From Coremacera marginata (Eukaryota; Arthropoda; Insecta; Diptera; Sciomyzidae): 64,000 nt of DNA. The stretch covers positions 207,239,690 through 207,303,689 of the forward strand of contig OU612043.1 in assembly GCA_914767935.1 (NCBI GenBank), given 5' to 3'. The notes below the pieces were generated by a model. The model saw only the letters and a list, made by a program, of their open reading frames with translations, was not told the DNA's origin and did not search any database. Below, piece after piece: positions 32,256 to 44,460 of the stretch. A program made the translations under genes and the position numbers. Positions within the stretch are counted from its first letter, which is position 1; every line of letters begins with the position of its first letter.

Positions 32256-33500
32256 TGGTCTAAAGAATGCCTTAAATTCTTTAAAAATAACTTTTAATTT
32301 AAGATAAGAATATGAGGTTATTGACCTTTAAAAAAAAAAAACAAACTCTGTTTGGCCTCCCAGAAATGTTGGTAAACAATAAAGCTTTTAATGCCTACAC
32401 CGATTATCTTTAGAACTCATCAACCTCACAAATTTACGCACAAAGTCATCACAAAGAATGCGCTTGAAAACCGAATTCAGTGCATATTATTTTAGACAGC
32501 CGTTTGCCAAAATTTTTCCTTATATATCTGTTGTTTGAAGATATTTTGTTGCTCTTAAACTATTGGATGTATACATTTGTTCGGTTTTTCTGCTTCTTCT
32601 ACTTCTTTACTCATTTGTCATTATTTTTGAATTCGCATGCGAGATGCGCGTGTAGATGGTATTGTGCACTAACCACACCACGCGTGTCATCCATCCATCC
32701 ATCGCTTAAGAAGCAGCAATCCAAAGTGATGCGAAAATTGCTCATCGTCCTTTTGGCCTGGTTGTATTTATTTTTTTTTTTTTTTTTTTTGTGTTTTTTT
32801 CTTAGTTCTTTGTTGCCATAATCGTGCGAATTTACAGGCGTTTCACTTATAGTCGGTCAATTTGTAGATTATTTGGTCTTCCATTGACCGACGTTTGGGT
32901 TTCTGTTCCTATAGTATGCTGAAGTTTGTGAATTGTAGATACGCGATTATCTTCACCTAATTAAATGTAATTTCGAACTTCCTCTTCAAAAAAAAAAAAA
33001 AAAAATAAAACAAAAATTTCTCTCTCCATTGGGGGATAATTTCGATCCCGCGTTTTCCTAATTTGTTTTTATATTTTAATGTTTGCCTCTTTTTATGCAA
33101 GACACAGGCAATAAATGCCCGTTAATTTGGCGAATTTGGAGAACTTACAAGAGACCTTAATACATCTTAATAAATCCATAACTATCTGTCTTGCAATTTG
33201 AGCATAATTTACTTAATAATTTTTTAATTAAAAAAATAATTTACTGAAAAATACTACCAAAAAGTTCTTTACTACGATCATTCGGCCTAAAATTACAGCT
33301 GCCGACTCCTATTTGAGAATAATTATTTTTGAAATGAAACTTTTATAGCCGCTTATACAACAATACGGGATATAGGGGGGGGGGTAAAACTAATGTAACG
33401 AAATGGTTCTTATGAAAACAACAACACAGCAATTTGCCGCACTGGTTGTATAAAAACTAAAAAATTACTAATTAAATTACATTAAATTTTTTTATATTTT
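32256..33500. other. Intergenic, no gene supported
   Basis: Contains T runs, a small CCATCC repeat (32691-32702) and an ATG at 32729 with a hydrophobic start (MRKLLIVLLAWLYLF) that runs into poly-T. I do not call it a gene. Confidence 0.45.
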
Positions 33501-33501
33501 T

Positions 33502-33574
33502 GCTTCCACTGAGGATTGAACAAAATAGGTGTGATCCAAAGCCGGCTGTTCTAACCACTCGGCCACGTAGACAT
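33502..33574 (-). other. tRNA-like sequence resembling tRNA-Ser
   Basis: On the minus strand CGTGGCCGAGTGGTTAGAAC is a good A-box region of serine-type tRNA and GTTCAATCCTC a good B box. The middle does not fold into a clean anticodon and variable arm, and an A-rich tail follows, so a decayed tRNA or SINE head is more likely than a working tRNA. Confidence 0.4.
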
Positions 33575-34190
33575 ATTTAGTTGAGTAGCTCATACTTATG
33601 TTAAATCAACAATCATTAGTTCTCTCTTCCTCTTATGATTGAATTGAGTCTTTCGTTCAATACTCTGAAAGAACAGTTAGGTCTAAAAATTTGAATCTGA
33701 ACGTAGCTTTTTTCAGAACATTTTCAGGTATTTCTCAAAATGAGTTTTGATAAATTCAGATTGATTGCATTGATTGATTTGGAAACAGCACATGCTGCAA
33801 TATTAACGAATGCAACTTTGAATCTAAAATTTGTTTTATTCTTAGATCTGTGAAATTTTCACATAATTCAATGTATTTCATATAATTCAAATGTAGTTTT
33901 TAACTCACTTTTATATCGAAATAAAAAAATATTCGCATTCTACGGTATGTTAACACACAAAATACTGGTTACAATTAAAAATATTTAGTCATACAGGCGG
34001 CTTTTGTTTTTTTTTTAAGAAAAATTTAAAATAAACTACATAAATAAAGCCCAAATTATGTTTGATGATTTCGATTGATGATTATTTTCGATAAACAATA
34101 AATTCTTTTTGGCATAAATCCTATGGAATAAATTGGAAGATGTATATTATGCATGTATATCAGGTTTGTTAGTATTTTGTTCGCTTTGAT
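33575..34190. other. Intergenic, no feature seen
   Basis: AT-rich sequence without a recognised gene or repeat. Confidence 0.4.
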
Positions 34191-34196
34191 GCAAAG

Positions 34197-34268
34197 GAGG
34201 CAATGGTGCGATGGTAGCACGTTCAACTTGCAGTCGAATTGTACGCGGTTCGATGCGAGTACGAAAAG
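34197..34268 (+). other. tRNA-like sequence
   Basis: GGTGCGATGGTAGCACG (A box), the arm TTCAACTTGCAGTCGAA and GCGGTTCGATGCGAG (B box) are in tRNA order. The acceptor stem does not pair well. Probably a SINE head or tRNA pseudogene. Confidence 0.4.
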
Positions 34269-34504
34269 GGAAAAGTGCATTATCCCGACACAGGTTTTTT
34301 CTTTTAATATTTATAAATAAAAAAAAAAATTAAAAAAAAATAAAACAACAAGATCTATCGTCTGTGCTTTGAGGAGCCTCATGAAAAATAAAAAATCCTC
34401 TTAATTACTTTAATTTATTAATTAATTACTTAATTACTTAATTACAATTGGGTACGATATCCCCAATAACAAAATCTCAAAATCAGAATCACACAGAAAC
34501 AAAA

Positions 34505-35580
34505 GTGCAAATGACGCACCCAGGAACTGGCCAAGTACCAGTTGAATCCCTTGTCCACAGAAACCTTCATTTCTGTCCTAGGAACCCACAGAACCCAAAA
34601 AAGTCAAAATGACCCACCCAGGAACTGTCCAAATCCCAGTTGAATCCCTTGTCCACAGAAACCTTCATTTCTGTCCTAGGAACCCACAGAACCCAAAAAA
34701 GTCCAAATGACGCACCCAGGAACTGGCCAAATCCTAGCTGAATCCCTTGTCCACAGAAACCTTAATTTCTGTCCTACGAACCCACAGAACCCAAAAAAGT
34801 CCAAATGACGCACCCAGGAACTGTCCAAATACCAGTTGAATCCCTTGTCCACAGAAACCTTCATTTCTGTCCTAGGAACCCACAGAACCCAAAAAAGTCA
34901 AAATGACGCACCCAGGAACTGTCCAAATCCCAGTTGAATCCCTTGTCCACAGAAACCTTCATTTCTGTCCTATGAACCCACAGAACCCAAAAAAGTCCAA
35001 ATGACGCACCCAGGAACTGTCCAAATCCCAGTTGAATCCCTTGTCCACAGAAACCTTCATTTCTGTCCTAGGAACCCACAGAACCCAAAAAAGTCCAAAT
35101 GACGCACCCAGGAACTGGCCAAATCCTAGCTGAATCCCTTGTCCACAGAAACCTTAATTTCTGTCCTACGAACCCACAGAACCCAAAAAAGTCCAAATGA
35201 CGCACCCAGGAACTGTCCAAATACCAGTTGAATCCCTTGTCCACAGAAACCTTCATTTCTGTCCTAGGAACCCACAGAACCCAAAAAAGTCAAAATGACG
35301 CACCCAGGAACTGTCCAAATCCCAGTTGAATCCCTTGTCCACAGAAACCTTCATTTCTGTCCTATGAACCCACAGAACCCAAAAAAGTCCAAATGACGCA
35401 CCCAGGAACTGGCCAAATCCCAGTTGAATCCCTTGTCTACAGAAACTTTCATTCCTCTCCTAGGAACCCACAGAACCCAAAAAAGTCCAAATGACGCACC
35501 CAGGAACTGGCCAAATCCCAGTTGAATCCCTTGTCCACAGAAACCTTCATTCCTGTCCTAGGAACCCAGAAACTGGCCAA
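34505..35580 (+). repeat. 98-bp satellite, 11 units, with 392-bp higher-order period
   Basis: GACGCACCCA (or GACCCACCCA) recurs every 98 bp from 34513 to 35493. Units carry CAGTTGAATCCCTTGTCCAC and GTCCTAGGAACCCACAGAAC. The variant unit with CTAGCTGAATCCC and CCTTAATTTC occurs at 34709 and again at 35101, and the units after each follow the same order, so four units form a 392-bp higher-order repeat. GC is higher than the flanks. The short frames in it are by-products. Confidence 0.9.
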
Positions 35581-35695
35581 ATCCTGTACTTAGGATCCAT
35601 AAAAATCATAGAGATGCAGCAGGAAGTCTTCTAAATAACATAGTCATTTTTTGCTCCCAGAAACACAAAAGAACTTTTGAAAGTTCGGCTCATGC

Positions 35696-35860
35696 CTAAG
35701 ACACGTGAATACTATTCACGTGAATGCAAAAATCACGTGAATGCGAACTACACGTGTAGTACGTGAATAAAATACACGTGTAGTTCAAGTTCGTGTTCAA
35801 AAAGTGAACTACACGGAGTTCGAACTTTCGTGAACACGTGTAGTTCGAAACACGTGTTTG
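35696..35860. promoter_or_regulatory. Cluster of seven CACGTG boxes
   Basis: CACGTG starts at 35702, 35717, 35734, 35751, 35775, 35835 and 35851. Flanks are often ACACGTGTAGTT or TCACGTGAATG. CACGTG is the canonical E-box bound by bHLH factors such as Myc/Max and Clock/Cycle. No promoter or gene is evident beside it, so it may be a degenerate simple repeat. Confidence 0.5.
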
Positions 35861-36159
35861 AGCTAAAGCTCTAATTAAGAGGCATCCCAGAATCGAATTT
35901 TTTTTTTTCATTAAAGAGACCACCGCGTGAGTTCGATATAATATAAAAATCAAGTTACTACAGCTGCTATTTTATTATTTATCATTTATTATATCTGCTC
36001 AAATCGGTATATTTGAGAAGGGAAAAAATCCAAAGAATGTTAACAATAATTATTTTGTGTGTATATATAGTGATTTAATTCAGTTTTGAACACTAACGTC
36101 TTCGTATTATTTGTTTCGTATAAAATGAAAAGTAGTTTTTCGGAAGTCGGAAGGATATT
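35861..36159. other. AT-rich spacer
   Basis: No gene or repeat recognised between the E-box cluster and the next dispersed repeat. Confidence 0.4.
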
Positions 36160-36384
36160 TTTATACCCCAGCGCGTACTGCGTAAGGGGCATATTAACTT
36201 TGTCATTCCGTTTGTAACGTCAAGAAGGAGGCGTGGCAGGTATGAAAAAATATATATATTTTTGATCAGCATCATCTCCTGAGCCGATTTTCGTGTGTCC
36301 GTCTGTCTGTCAGTCTGTCGAGACGACTACAGCCGCAATTTTTAAGCTATCGCGATGAAATTCAAAATATAAGTTTATTTTTAA
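36160..36384 (+). repeat. Dispersed repeat head with GTCCGTCTGTCTGTC
   Basis: TATACCCCAGCGCGTACTGC, GTAACGTCAAGAAGGAGGCG and GTCCGTCTGTCTGTCAGTCT are in the order I know from a very common dipteran dispersed repeat. Its class is not certain to me. It abuts repeat T copy 2. Confidence 0.5.
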
Positions 36385-37046
36385 AAAAGGAAGATCAAGT
36401 TCGAAAATGGGCCAAATAGGATGAAAACCACGCCTACCTCCCATACAAAGTGACTTTATATTAACCGTAAAATGTCTTTAAAATCCACAAAAATTAAAGA
36501 AATGCCTTGAAATTTGGCACGTAACCTTTGCTCTTCAATCTTAATCCTGGATATGAAATTTGGAAAATCCGTTGAAAACAACGCCTACCTCCCATACAAA
36601 GTGGCTTTATTTTAAAAGTAAAATCTTTTAGGAATCTGCAAAAATTAAAGAAATGTTTTAAAATTTTGCACATAAGCTTTGATATATAACATAGACCACC
36701 ACTCTGATATTTGGCAAAATCAAATGAAACCACGCCTACTTCCCATACAAATTGGCTTTATTTTAAACGTTAAATCTCTTAAAAATCCACAAAATTTAAT
36801 GAAATGTCTTGAAATTTTGCTCTTTAGCTTTGATACAGAATATGAACCGTCTCTATGATATATAAAAAAATCGGATCAAAACCACGCCTACTTCCCCTAC
36901 CAAGTGACGTCATCAAAATAGGAAAACTTTCGATAATATATAAAACTGAATGTCATCGTGTATGTCGTGGCTAAAGACTTCGAATATTCTTCAATATGGC
37001 CGCGGGGGGATATTTTACTTTCGGTACCCTGCCAAAGCTCCATCCT
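36385..37046 (-). repeat. Dispersed repeat T copy 2
   Basis: Reverse of the 5.4-6.04 kb element, from GGAAGATCAAGTTCGAAAAT to TTTCGGTACCCTGCC, with the same roughly 150-bp internal units (CACGCCTACCTCCCATACAA). The first copy is followed by the ACCGAC module; this one is not. Confidence 0.75.
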
Positions 37047-38570
37047 TACTAGTTTAATAACATTTAAACCAATCTGAATGAAACTGATTTTTAAAATAGC
37101 CTTTTAAAATCATTTTATTCAAAATTTAAAACAAAAAATAAGTAAGAAATTAAATTTTTTTTCCAAGTACGTATAAATTTTTAAAAAAGGCTTTTTTTTA
37201 AATTTTGTCTCATTTAGATAGGAGATATTTTCATTACGTTTAAAAATTAAAATTTTTTTTTTTTGGGTCAACCTAGGAGCCAGCAGAGTGCCCGCAGTGC
37301 GAAAACAGGTCTTTTACAGCAATCGTTGTAGCCAGCGCCATCATTGTTTTTGAAAAAAATTTGCATTTTTTTTAAACATAAATGTATATTTTACCAATTT
37401 TGAAAATTTTAAAACTCTAACAAATCTCTTACTCTTTTTTATTCTCCTCTAAATGTATTGCCGGCCTTAATAAAGTTATAGAATATATTCGGGTTCAAAG
37501 TTCACTAAAACCGGTCATTCGCCAACATATCTGTTCCTATTTATCGGACAGAAAATATGCTTACAACAATATTGGGGATCATATAGTTCTCTCCCAAAAA
37601 TTCCCTTTACAGTTTTAACGATCCACGCTATGATACTAGGTATGTCTGAACAGTATGAGTAAAAATTTCGTACTATGAGCAGATTTTTGAACTTTAATTA
37701 TATGTGGGTAGGCAGCAGAATTTTAATATTTTTTTGTTATTTGTTTGCTTGGAACTTGTGTTTGAAGAACAATATTCGAAGTGGAAACTACTTTGTGCAA
37801 TTAACAATTTTGTTTTCTGTCCGACAAAAAGGGGCGGAGATATTGGCGAATAACCAGTTTCGATGAACTTTGAACCCGAATATCTTCTAGCTCGTACAAG
37901 GTGTCATAGGGAACTCTTGATAGGTTGTAAGTTATGGCTTCGTTAAGAGGTTAACATTATAAAAAATTGGGAACTAATTTTTCACACTGGGAAAAAAAAT
38001 CACCCTGGTAATGAAATATTTAAAACCTCGGGCACAGTCAAATGTTATGTCGCAGGAAAATATTAAAGATGCAGAAAATATTCTTTCGATGAGGACTTCA
38101 AAAATGCATCAAATCCCTGAGGATTAAAAGTCATTCCACTTTAATGCCCCAAATGTTTAAAATAGTCCCGAATGATCCCAACATTGTTTGTACTAAATAC
38201 TAAAATCTACTTCTTGCCAACGTTAGAAAAGCATACATAATGCCCGTATGATACTTAATTTTTTTGTCCAATTTTAAAATCTGAAAACAAGTGACGCGTG
38301 GGCAGGACAGACATATTTTGTAAGAAAAGGATAAACGTTGTCACTTTTTTATATCTGGTGTTTTTAAGAGCAAATGCAGTAAATAAATTAATATTAGCTA
38401 CACACATCACTTCCAATTCAGCACATACATTTATATTAAATAGTTTTGTTTACTCTATAAATGTCAAATTAATTATTAACAGCACAGTAAATATTTGATC
38501 GAAACTTAACGAAGAACGAATTGAAAGAAACGGCAAAAAAAAAAAATGCAAAGAAAATAGAGTCCGTCCC
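37047..38570. other. Intergenic, no feature supported
   Basis: AT-rich. CCATGATACAATAATAAGGT at its end (38573) is another copy of the MITE terminal module, but I could not find the matching element. Confidence 0.45.
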
Positions 38571-39437
38571 ATGATACAATAATAAGGTAGGGTAAGGAGA
38601 TTCACCACACCGACCTGGAATATCAAAATTATAAAATACTGTGCTGCCGTATCTTATAAAATATCCTACAAAAATCCATGATTGTTCTTTGCATTTTTGA
38701 TGAATTGCTTAGCTGTGGCGACATGTTATAACTTCGTTAACTTCGATGTTCGACAATTCGTCAAAAATTGGATTGTTTAACACATTCGACAGGCGATAAT
38801 TTTGGTAAAATATCGCTTTGTTTCCTTTTTACAGATAATTTTTTTTAACGCACTTTATACTTTAATATTTATATTTCGCTTCGAAAGTGAAATTATTAAA
38901 TGTAGCCCCTGGCAAACGGGGATGTACATTATTCTACTATTAGAAGAGTTTTGAAGTTTTTTTGGGATTTTTCGATTCGCCATTTGCCGATAGGCCATTT
39001 CCTATAAAATAGTTCTCTGATACAGAAGTGCACTTCAGTTCTTGTTATTTGTGAATATATTAAGTAAATATATATTTATAGTAAATTGAAAAATTTTTAA
39101 TAATGCCAAAAAGAAGTTCGGCCATCTGTCATATAATGTGAAACAAAGAAAACTTAAGTTTCTTTCCAACAAATTCCAACCGATTAAATAAAAAGATGAA
39201 ATAAAAGCAATATGTCAATTTTCAAAAACTAGTTTTTGATACATGTTTTTCTCCGTCAGTTTCTCCGTCAAACGGCAATAAAAAATTATGTATCACATTC
39301 ATAGTGGACATTAGAACAAGAATTTTAAATAAGAAATAAAGAACACAAAAAGCTAAACGAAAAGTAATATGCAATAATAATTTACTGAAAACAAAGCTTT
39401 AAAATCACATAACAGTTATTTATTTCATTGTAAATAC

Positions 39438-41091
39438 TTACTTACTTACTTACTTACTTAGGTGGTCGTAACAACCCGTGTCCGGGTTTCAACCGACCTC
39501 ATCAGCTCTCGCCAGGCGCCTCTGCTTTGCGCGCGCCTTCTCCAATCGGATACACCAAGTGCGGTTAGGGCTTCCTCAGCCTGGTCCATCCATCGGAGGC
39601 ATGGTCTCCCTCGTCGTCGTTGACCAGCGACCCTCGCCTCGAGCACCTTTTTCGCTGGAGCTTCGTCGTTCATACGATGGACATGACCCAGCCAGCGTAG
39701 TCGCTGCACAGTTATACGCCGAACTACGTCAATGTCATCGTAGAGCTCATACAGCTCGTGGTTCATTCGGATGCGATAGTCATCGCCGACTCGAACAGGA
39801 CCGAAGATTTTGCGAAGAACTTTTCTCTCGAACACCCCCAGAGCGGCTGCGTCAGTTTGCGAAACTACCCATGCCTCAGCGCCATAAAGCAGCACAGGTA
39901 GAACGAGCGTCTTGTAGAGTGTTAGTTTTGTCGATCGAGAGAGGGCTCTGGAACTTAGTTGCTTACTGAGCCCGTAGTAGCACCTATTAGCAATTATTAT
40001 TCTTCGCTTTATCTCCAGGCTGATTTCGTTGTTGGTTATAAATGGCGGTCGCGCTCCCTTGTTTGTAGACAGCATATATTTTGTTTTGCCCTCATTTATC
40101 GTCAAACCCACTTTGGCTGATTCCTTTTCGATAGCGGCGAAAGCAGCGGTAACATCTCTCTTGGTTCTGCCGACAATATCAATATCATCAGCGTACGCAA
40201 GGAGCTGGACGCCTTTGTAGAAAATGGTGCCATTACGATGCACACCGGCTTTTCGTACGATCCCCTCCATGATGATGTTAAAGAGATCGCAAGACAGTGG
40301 AACGCCTTGCCTGAAACCTCTTTCGGTATTGAAGGTTTCGGAGAGGTCATTTCCTACCTTGACGGAGCTACGTGTGTTGCTCAACGTCATTCTGCAAAGT
40401 CTAATCAACTTTGCAGGTATACCGAACTCAGACATTGTTGCGTATAGGCAATCCCTTCTCGGGCTATCGAACGCAGCTTTAAAATCGACAAAGAGATGGT
40501 GTGTGTCAATTTGATTTTCGTAGGTTTTCTCCAGGATTTGTCGTAGCGTGAAAATCTGGTCTATGGTGGACTTACCAGGTCGAAAGCCACACTGATAAGG
40601 TCCAATCAGTGTTTTTGTAATTGGCTTTAATCTTTCACACAGTACGCTTGAGAGAACCTTATATGCGATGGAAATAAGGCTGATACCTCTATAACTAGCG
40701 CAGATTGTTGGGTCTCCTTTCTTAAGTATAGGGCACAGTACGCTGAGGTTCCAATCGTCGGGCATGCTTTCTTCTAGCCATATTTTGCTAATGAGCTGAT
40801 GCATGCGTCTTATCAATTCATCGCCGCCGGTTTTAAACAATTCAGCTGACAGGCCGTTAGCACCCGCTGCGTTGTTGTTTTTGAGTCGTTGGATAGCAAC
40901 TGGAACCTCTTCATGGCTAGGTGGTGGTACTTCCACTCCGTCATTGTTGATTGGTAGCTCTGAACTGCGCTCTCCATGGGCGGCATTGGTGGAATCGTCG
41001 CCAGTAAGTAAATTGGAGAAGTGCCGTCTCCACAATCTCAGCACACACTGCGTATCCGTATTCAGATCTCCATTTTCGTCTCTACAAGTGG
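39438..41091 (-). mobile_element. RTE-like LINE copy 2, 5' truncated, 11-bp TSD
   Basis: ATTGTAAATAC flanks the element at 39427-39437 and 41092-41102. The 3' end carries five ACTT (TAAG) units. The 5' end stops at CCACTTGTAGAGACGAAAAT, equivalent to about 26847 in copy 1. Near-identity to copy 1 by eye points to recent activity. Confidence 0.9.
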
Positions 41092-41104
41092 ATTGTAAAT
41101 ACAT
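39458..41104 (-). CDS. Reverse transcriptase of RTE-like LINE copy 2 (5' truncated)
   Basis: 548 codons, open throughout, although the first few residues come from flanking DNA. All RT motifs are present: QCGFRPGKST, LFVDFKAAFDS, GFRQGVPLSCDLFN (the V here is the more usual residue than D in copy 1) and AYADDIDIVG. Compared with copy 1 about 25 residues before EISLEIKRR are missing (STNKGARPPFITNNEISLE). No endonuclease. Transcription would depend on outside promoters, so it is likely dead on arrival. Confidence 0.85.
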   Translation of the reverse strand: MYLQSTCRDENGDLNTDTQCVLRLWRRHFSNLLTGDDSTNAAHGERSSELPINNDGVEVPPPSHEEVPVAIQRLKNNNAAGANGLSAELFKTGGDELIRRMHQLISKIWLEESMPDDWNLSVLCPILKKGDPTICASYRGISLISIAYKVLSSVLCERLKPITKTLIGPYQCGFRPGKSTIDQIFTLRQILEKTYENQIDTHHLFVDFKAAFDSPRRDCLYATMSEFGIPAKLIRLCRMTLSNTRSSVKVGNDLSETFNTERGFRQGVPLSCDLFNIIMEGIVRKAGVHRNGTIFYKGVQLLAYADDIDIVGRTKRDVTAAFAAIEKESAKVGLTINEGKTKYMLSTNKGARPPFITNNEISLEIKRRIIIANRCYYGLSKQLSSRALSRSTKLTLYKTLVLPVLLYGAEAWVVSQTDAAALGVFERKVLRKIFGPVRVGDDYRIRMNHELYELYDDIDVVRRITVQRLRWLGHVHRMNDEAPAKKVLEARVAGQRRRGRPCLRWMDQAEEALTALGVSDWRRRAQSRGAWRELMRSVETRTRVVTTT

Positions 41105-41239
41105 TTGTCCGAATTTAACCTATTTGTCCTACAAATAATTTTCTTTCTTATTATTTGTCACACATTTATCAATAATACAGAAAAGTGGCAATGCTAAAAC
41201 ACATTTTGACATTCGAGGTCGGTGTGGTGAATCTCCTAC

Positions 41240-44200
41240 AAATTTTTCTCCAATTCGTACCATATGCGTACTCACTCACACGAATTGAATCCATGCATTC
41301 GTGCTATTTGAACTGCTCTAGTTATAATTTCCAATGATCAATTTAATTAAGTATCATACAGGCTTAAGGCACAGCGTGAATCAATCACTGAGATTGCTTA
41401 TGAATATGGCAAAAACTATTCCTTGCAATTGGCAGACGAAAATATTCTTCCAATGCTCATTTAAGCATTGTCTTGTTTGTTTTCGAAGTTTCCAAGTCAA
41501 TAATATTTCAATTTAATATTAAGCTGGGTCGAAAAACAATATTAATAAAGTAAAATAGCAATGCTAGAAATTCCTTTTTTTTTTATAGAGGTTTTACTGC
41601 AAGTTGAATTCACCATATATTGATTTTTCAGTCTAGATTGGATATGATTTGATAGCGGCTAGGATTGTTGAACTTTGAAACGATTTGAGGTAACTGAATA
41701 ACATACTTTCGGCAAAAGAACAAATATTCTCGATATCCTTTAGCATGGCAATCCCAAGAACTTCATTCATAAAATTAAAATTCTATTTTCCAACATTATT
41801 AACACCGAAACTTCTTTGAAATTCTTTTAAATTCGAAAACATTTAATTATACCGCTAAATGAACTTTTCCAAAGTTCGAGTATAGCTGCTATTTCTTTTC
41901 TCGAGGAATTTATATGGGTTCTTTTGTTATTGTTATTAATTGCTTGGCACATTCTCAAGTGGCAAATAAAACACTTTCCTTTCAAGTATTTAAACTCTAT
42001 TGTTGCCAATATGCAAGTAAAAAAAAGAGAAAAAAAACCTTTATACGATACCAGTCTTTGGCACTACAATTACTTGCAATGTATAATATATATATTTTTT
42101 TGGTGTGCTCGGTGAATGAAATCTTCTATAATTATTAGGGTTCCGTACAATACGCACAACTGCACCCAGACTCAAGTGATCCTCAGTTGTTTGCTACAAT
42201 TGCTTACATGTTTTTGTATTTATTTCCTTTTTTTTTTTTTAATTTAATACTGTGATTGTGGAAAAGGTTTTCTTCTTACAACCAACTCTTCAATAAAACG
42301 CGTATATTCGAATGCAGTCTCGTCTCAAGGCATTCGGCACAAATTAGTTCTTTTTTTTATTTTCAAATCATTAAAAAAAGTGAATCTTGACCACGTGTTC
42401 GATAATTGTTGTTGCTTTTTAAATTGCACTTAGCTGTGTGCGGGTTGGCCAACGAACCCTTTTTGGCTGTTATTTCTTCTATACTATTTCTTCACATTTA
42501 ATCATGCTGTCTGTCTTTCATTTGGCAGTAGTTATCGGGTCTCACATTCTTATGCATCCTTGCTTCCTTCCGTTGCGCTGTTATGCGCGCTGTTCACGAG
42601 GACCAAGAATCGAAATGAGTAATGATGCTGCTTACCGCGCGAATAGAAAAACGTTCTCACACTTTCTTGCTGTGCATGGAAGAAAGGAAGTTGAATTTTT
42701 TATTCCATTTATTTTCTTCATTTCCAGCAACTTCACAATCAATGTTTCAAAATTAAAAATCATATTAAAAATTATACATTTTTTTTTCTCCTTCATTGCG
42801 ATCCTTTTTTAAATTTTTGTGCGGTTTCCGTGCCACCTGTTATTTTCATTTGCTCGTCATTGTCTTGCAAGAGAGTAGAGCGAATCCTTGACGCTTTCCT
42901 GCTACGATATACTTGAGTGCAAGTGGCTGTGGCCATGGCTATAGTTAAAGATCTTTTGATTTTTCTCAGGTGATTGCATGATTTTATATTGTATGCTGTG
43001 AATTGATCCATTCCGCCTAGGACCTAGGTAGATGCTGCTTCTGCTCCCACTTTGTGTGTGTGTGTATGTATCCAGCAAAAGTATTTTCGTGAAGCCTATC
43101 AAAATAGCAATAATAATTTGTCGGACATTTATATGATCTCTACTTCCGATTCTACTTCAAATTTACAGATCATAGAACATATTGTAAAGGTATACTTTCA
43201 TGGTCACAAAAGCATTTTATTTGACTGGCCAAGGATTTGGATGCACAACACGCAACGCATCGAATTCAATTAACGCATATTAATAAAAAACTACTGCGAG
43301 ATTTATGTTTGTGTATTTGTCAGATATGCATTTTATGCGTGGTTTCGATCGATAATAAATAATTTCACAACATGACATTATAAAGATAGTGATCAAAGTC
43401 AATATGAACGGGAGCAACAGGCGCCTCAAAGATAACAACTGCAGAATTGTAGGACATTTGTGAGCACATCAAGGATAAGCATCGGTTTCGCCTCAGTTTC
43501 TTTGTGTGCCAGTCTGGCTGTGTGTATGTTTATCGTATGTTGGCAAAACAATATTGTTCTCGATCGTAGAAAAACAAAAAAAAAAAACAGCTAGGAAGAA
43601 GGACAATCCCTCAGAGCGCAATTTTTCAAAGGTCACAATATAATCAGTCGTAAACGACGTAGTTGGTTCAATAAGATTGCTCAGGGCAAAACAACAACAC
43701 CTACTGACATTAATCTAGATTCTGGATTAACTTTGTACATACAAAATTTTCAACTTTTCTCGAAAGTACCCATAAAGTACGTAAATACTAGAAGATGTGA
43801 ACGCACTTGAGTGTGTGAAAATAAAAAAAAAATACATATATACTCGTATATATTTATTTCAAGAACACAGTGCATCAAAGAGACACTTCGTTTTTTTTGT
43901 TTGAGTAATAAACTGACAATTTACTTTAAGCTCCTGATTACGAATCTGAATTCCTTTCTCTATTATGTCAAGATTTAGAGAATCAAGATTTAATGCAATT
44001 GTATCCATGCATCCAAACTAGTTTTATTTCTGGGGTGTTTATAAGAATGCCCCGAATTGGAGATATAGTTAAATTATTGATGTTAATATTGTCAATGATT
44101 TGTAAAGTGGATAAATAATTGGTACATATTACAAGCTTTATGCAGAGTTGCTTCCGCTTCAGCTGTGAAAACTGTGGCATACCTGGGAGAACACTGACAA

Positions 44201-44460
44201 ATAAAGTAGAGCAGAGAGAGAATGAAATAAAGCAACTGACAAAATAAAGGTATTGAAATAATCAGTGTCGTAGATAGCCTTTGGTTCTGGGAGAACAAAA
44301 AAAAATAATTCAAAAATTTTCTGAGTTCCCGAATGTTTATTGACGCCGAATGTCAGTTTCACAGTCTAACTTTGCTTAAACGTCGAAAAGGTATGAAAGA
44401 AGATTCTATGACATGTCAAATATGTATTTCTATTTAGAAAGCCTGAATTATATTTCAATT
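41240..44460. other. Long intergenic stretch
   Basis: AT-rich with poly-T and poly-A runs and a GTGTGTGTGTGT tract near 43050. The reading frames here lack known motifs, splice logic or codon bias. Confidence 0.45.

Larger units (their letters stand above)
38595..41236. mobile_element. MITE R, split by LINE copy 2
   Basis: The ends AGGAGATTCACCACACCGAC and its complement at 41215-41236 bracket the block. Removing the LINE leaves about 980 bp. The interior shares GATGTTCGACAATT and CACTTCAGTTC motifs with MITE E. No clear duplication. Confidence 0.6.

Noticed and set aside
32480..32821. Hydrophobic 113-codon frame with a signal-peptide-like MRKLLIVLLAWLYLF
   Set aside because: The hydrophobicity comes mainly from poly-T tracts, and no downstream exon could be joined.
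34676..35256. Two identical 62-codon frames at 34676 and 35068
   Set aside because: They are by-products of the 392-bp higher-order satellite repeat.
42438..42812. 124-codon plus-strand frame
   Set aside because: No motif, no splice partner and T-rich composition; likely chance.
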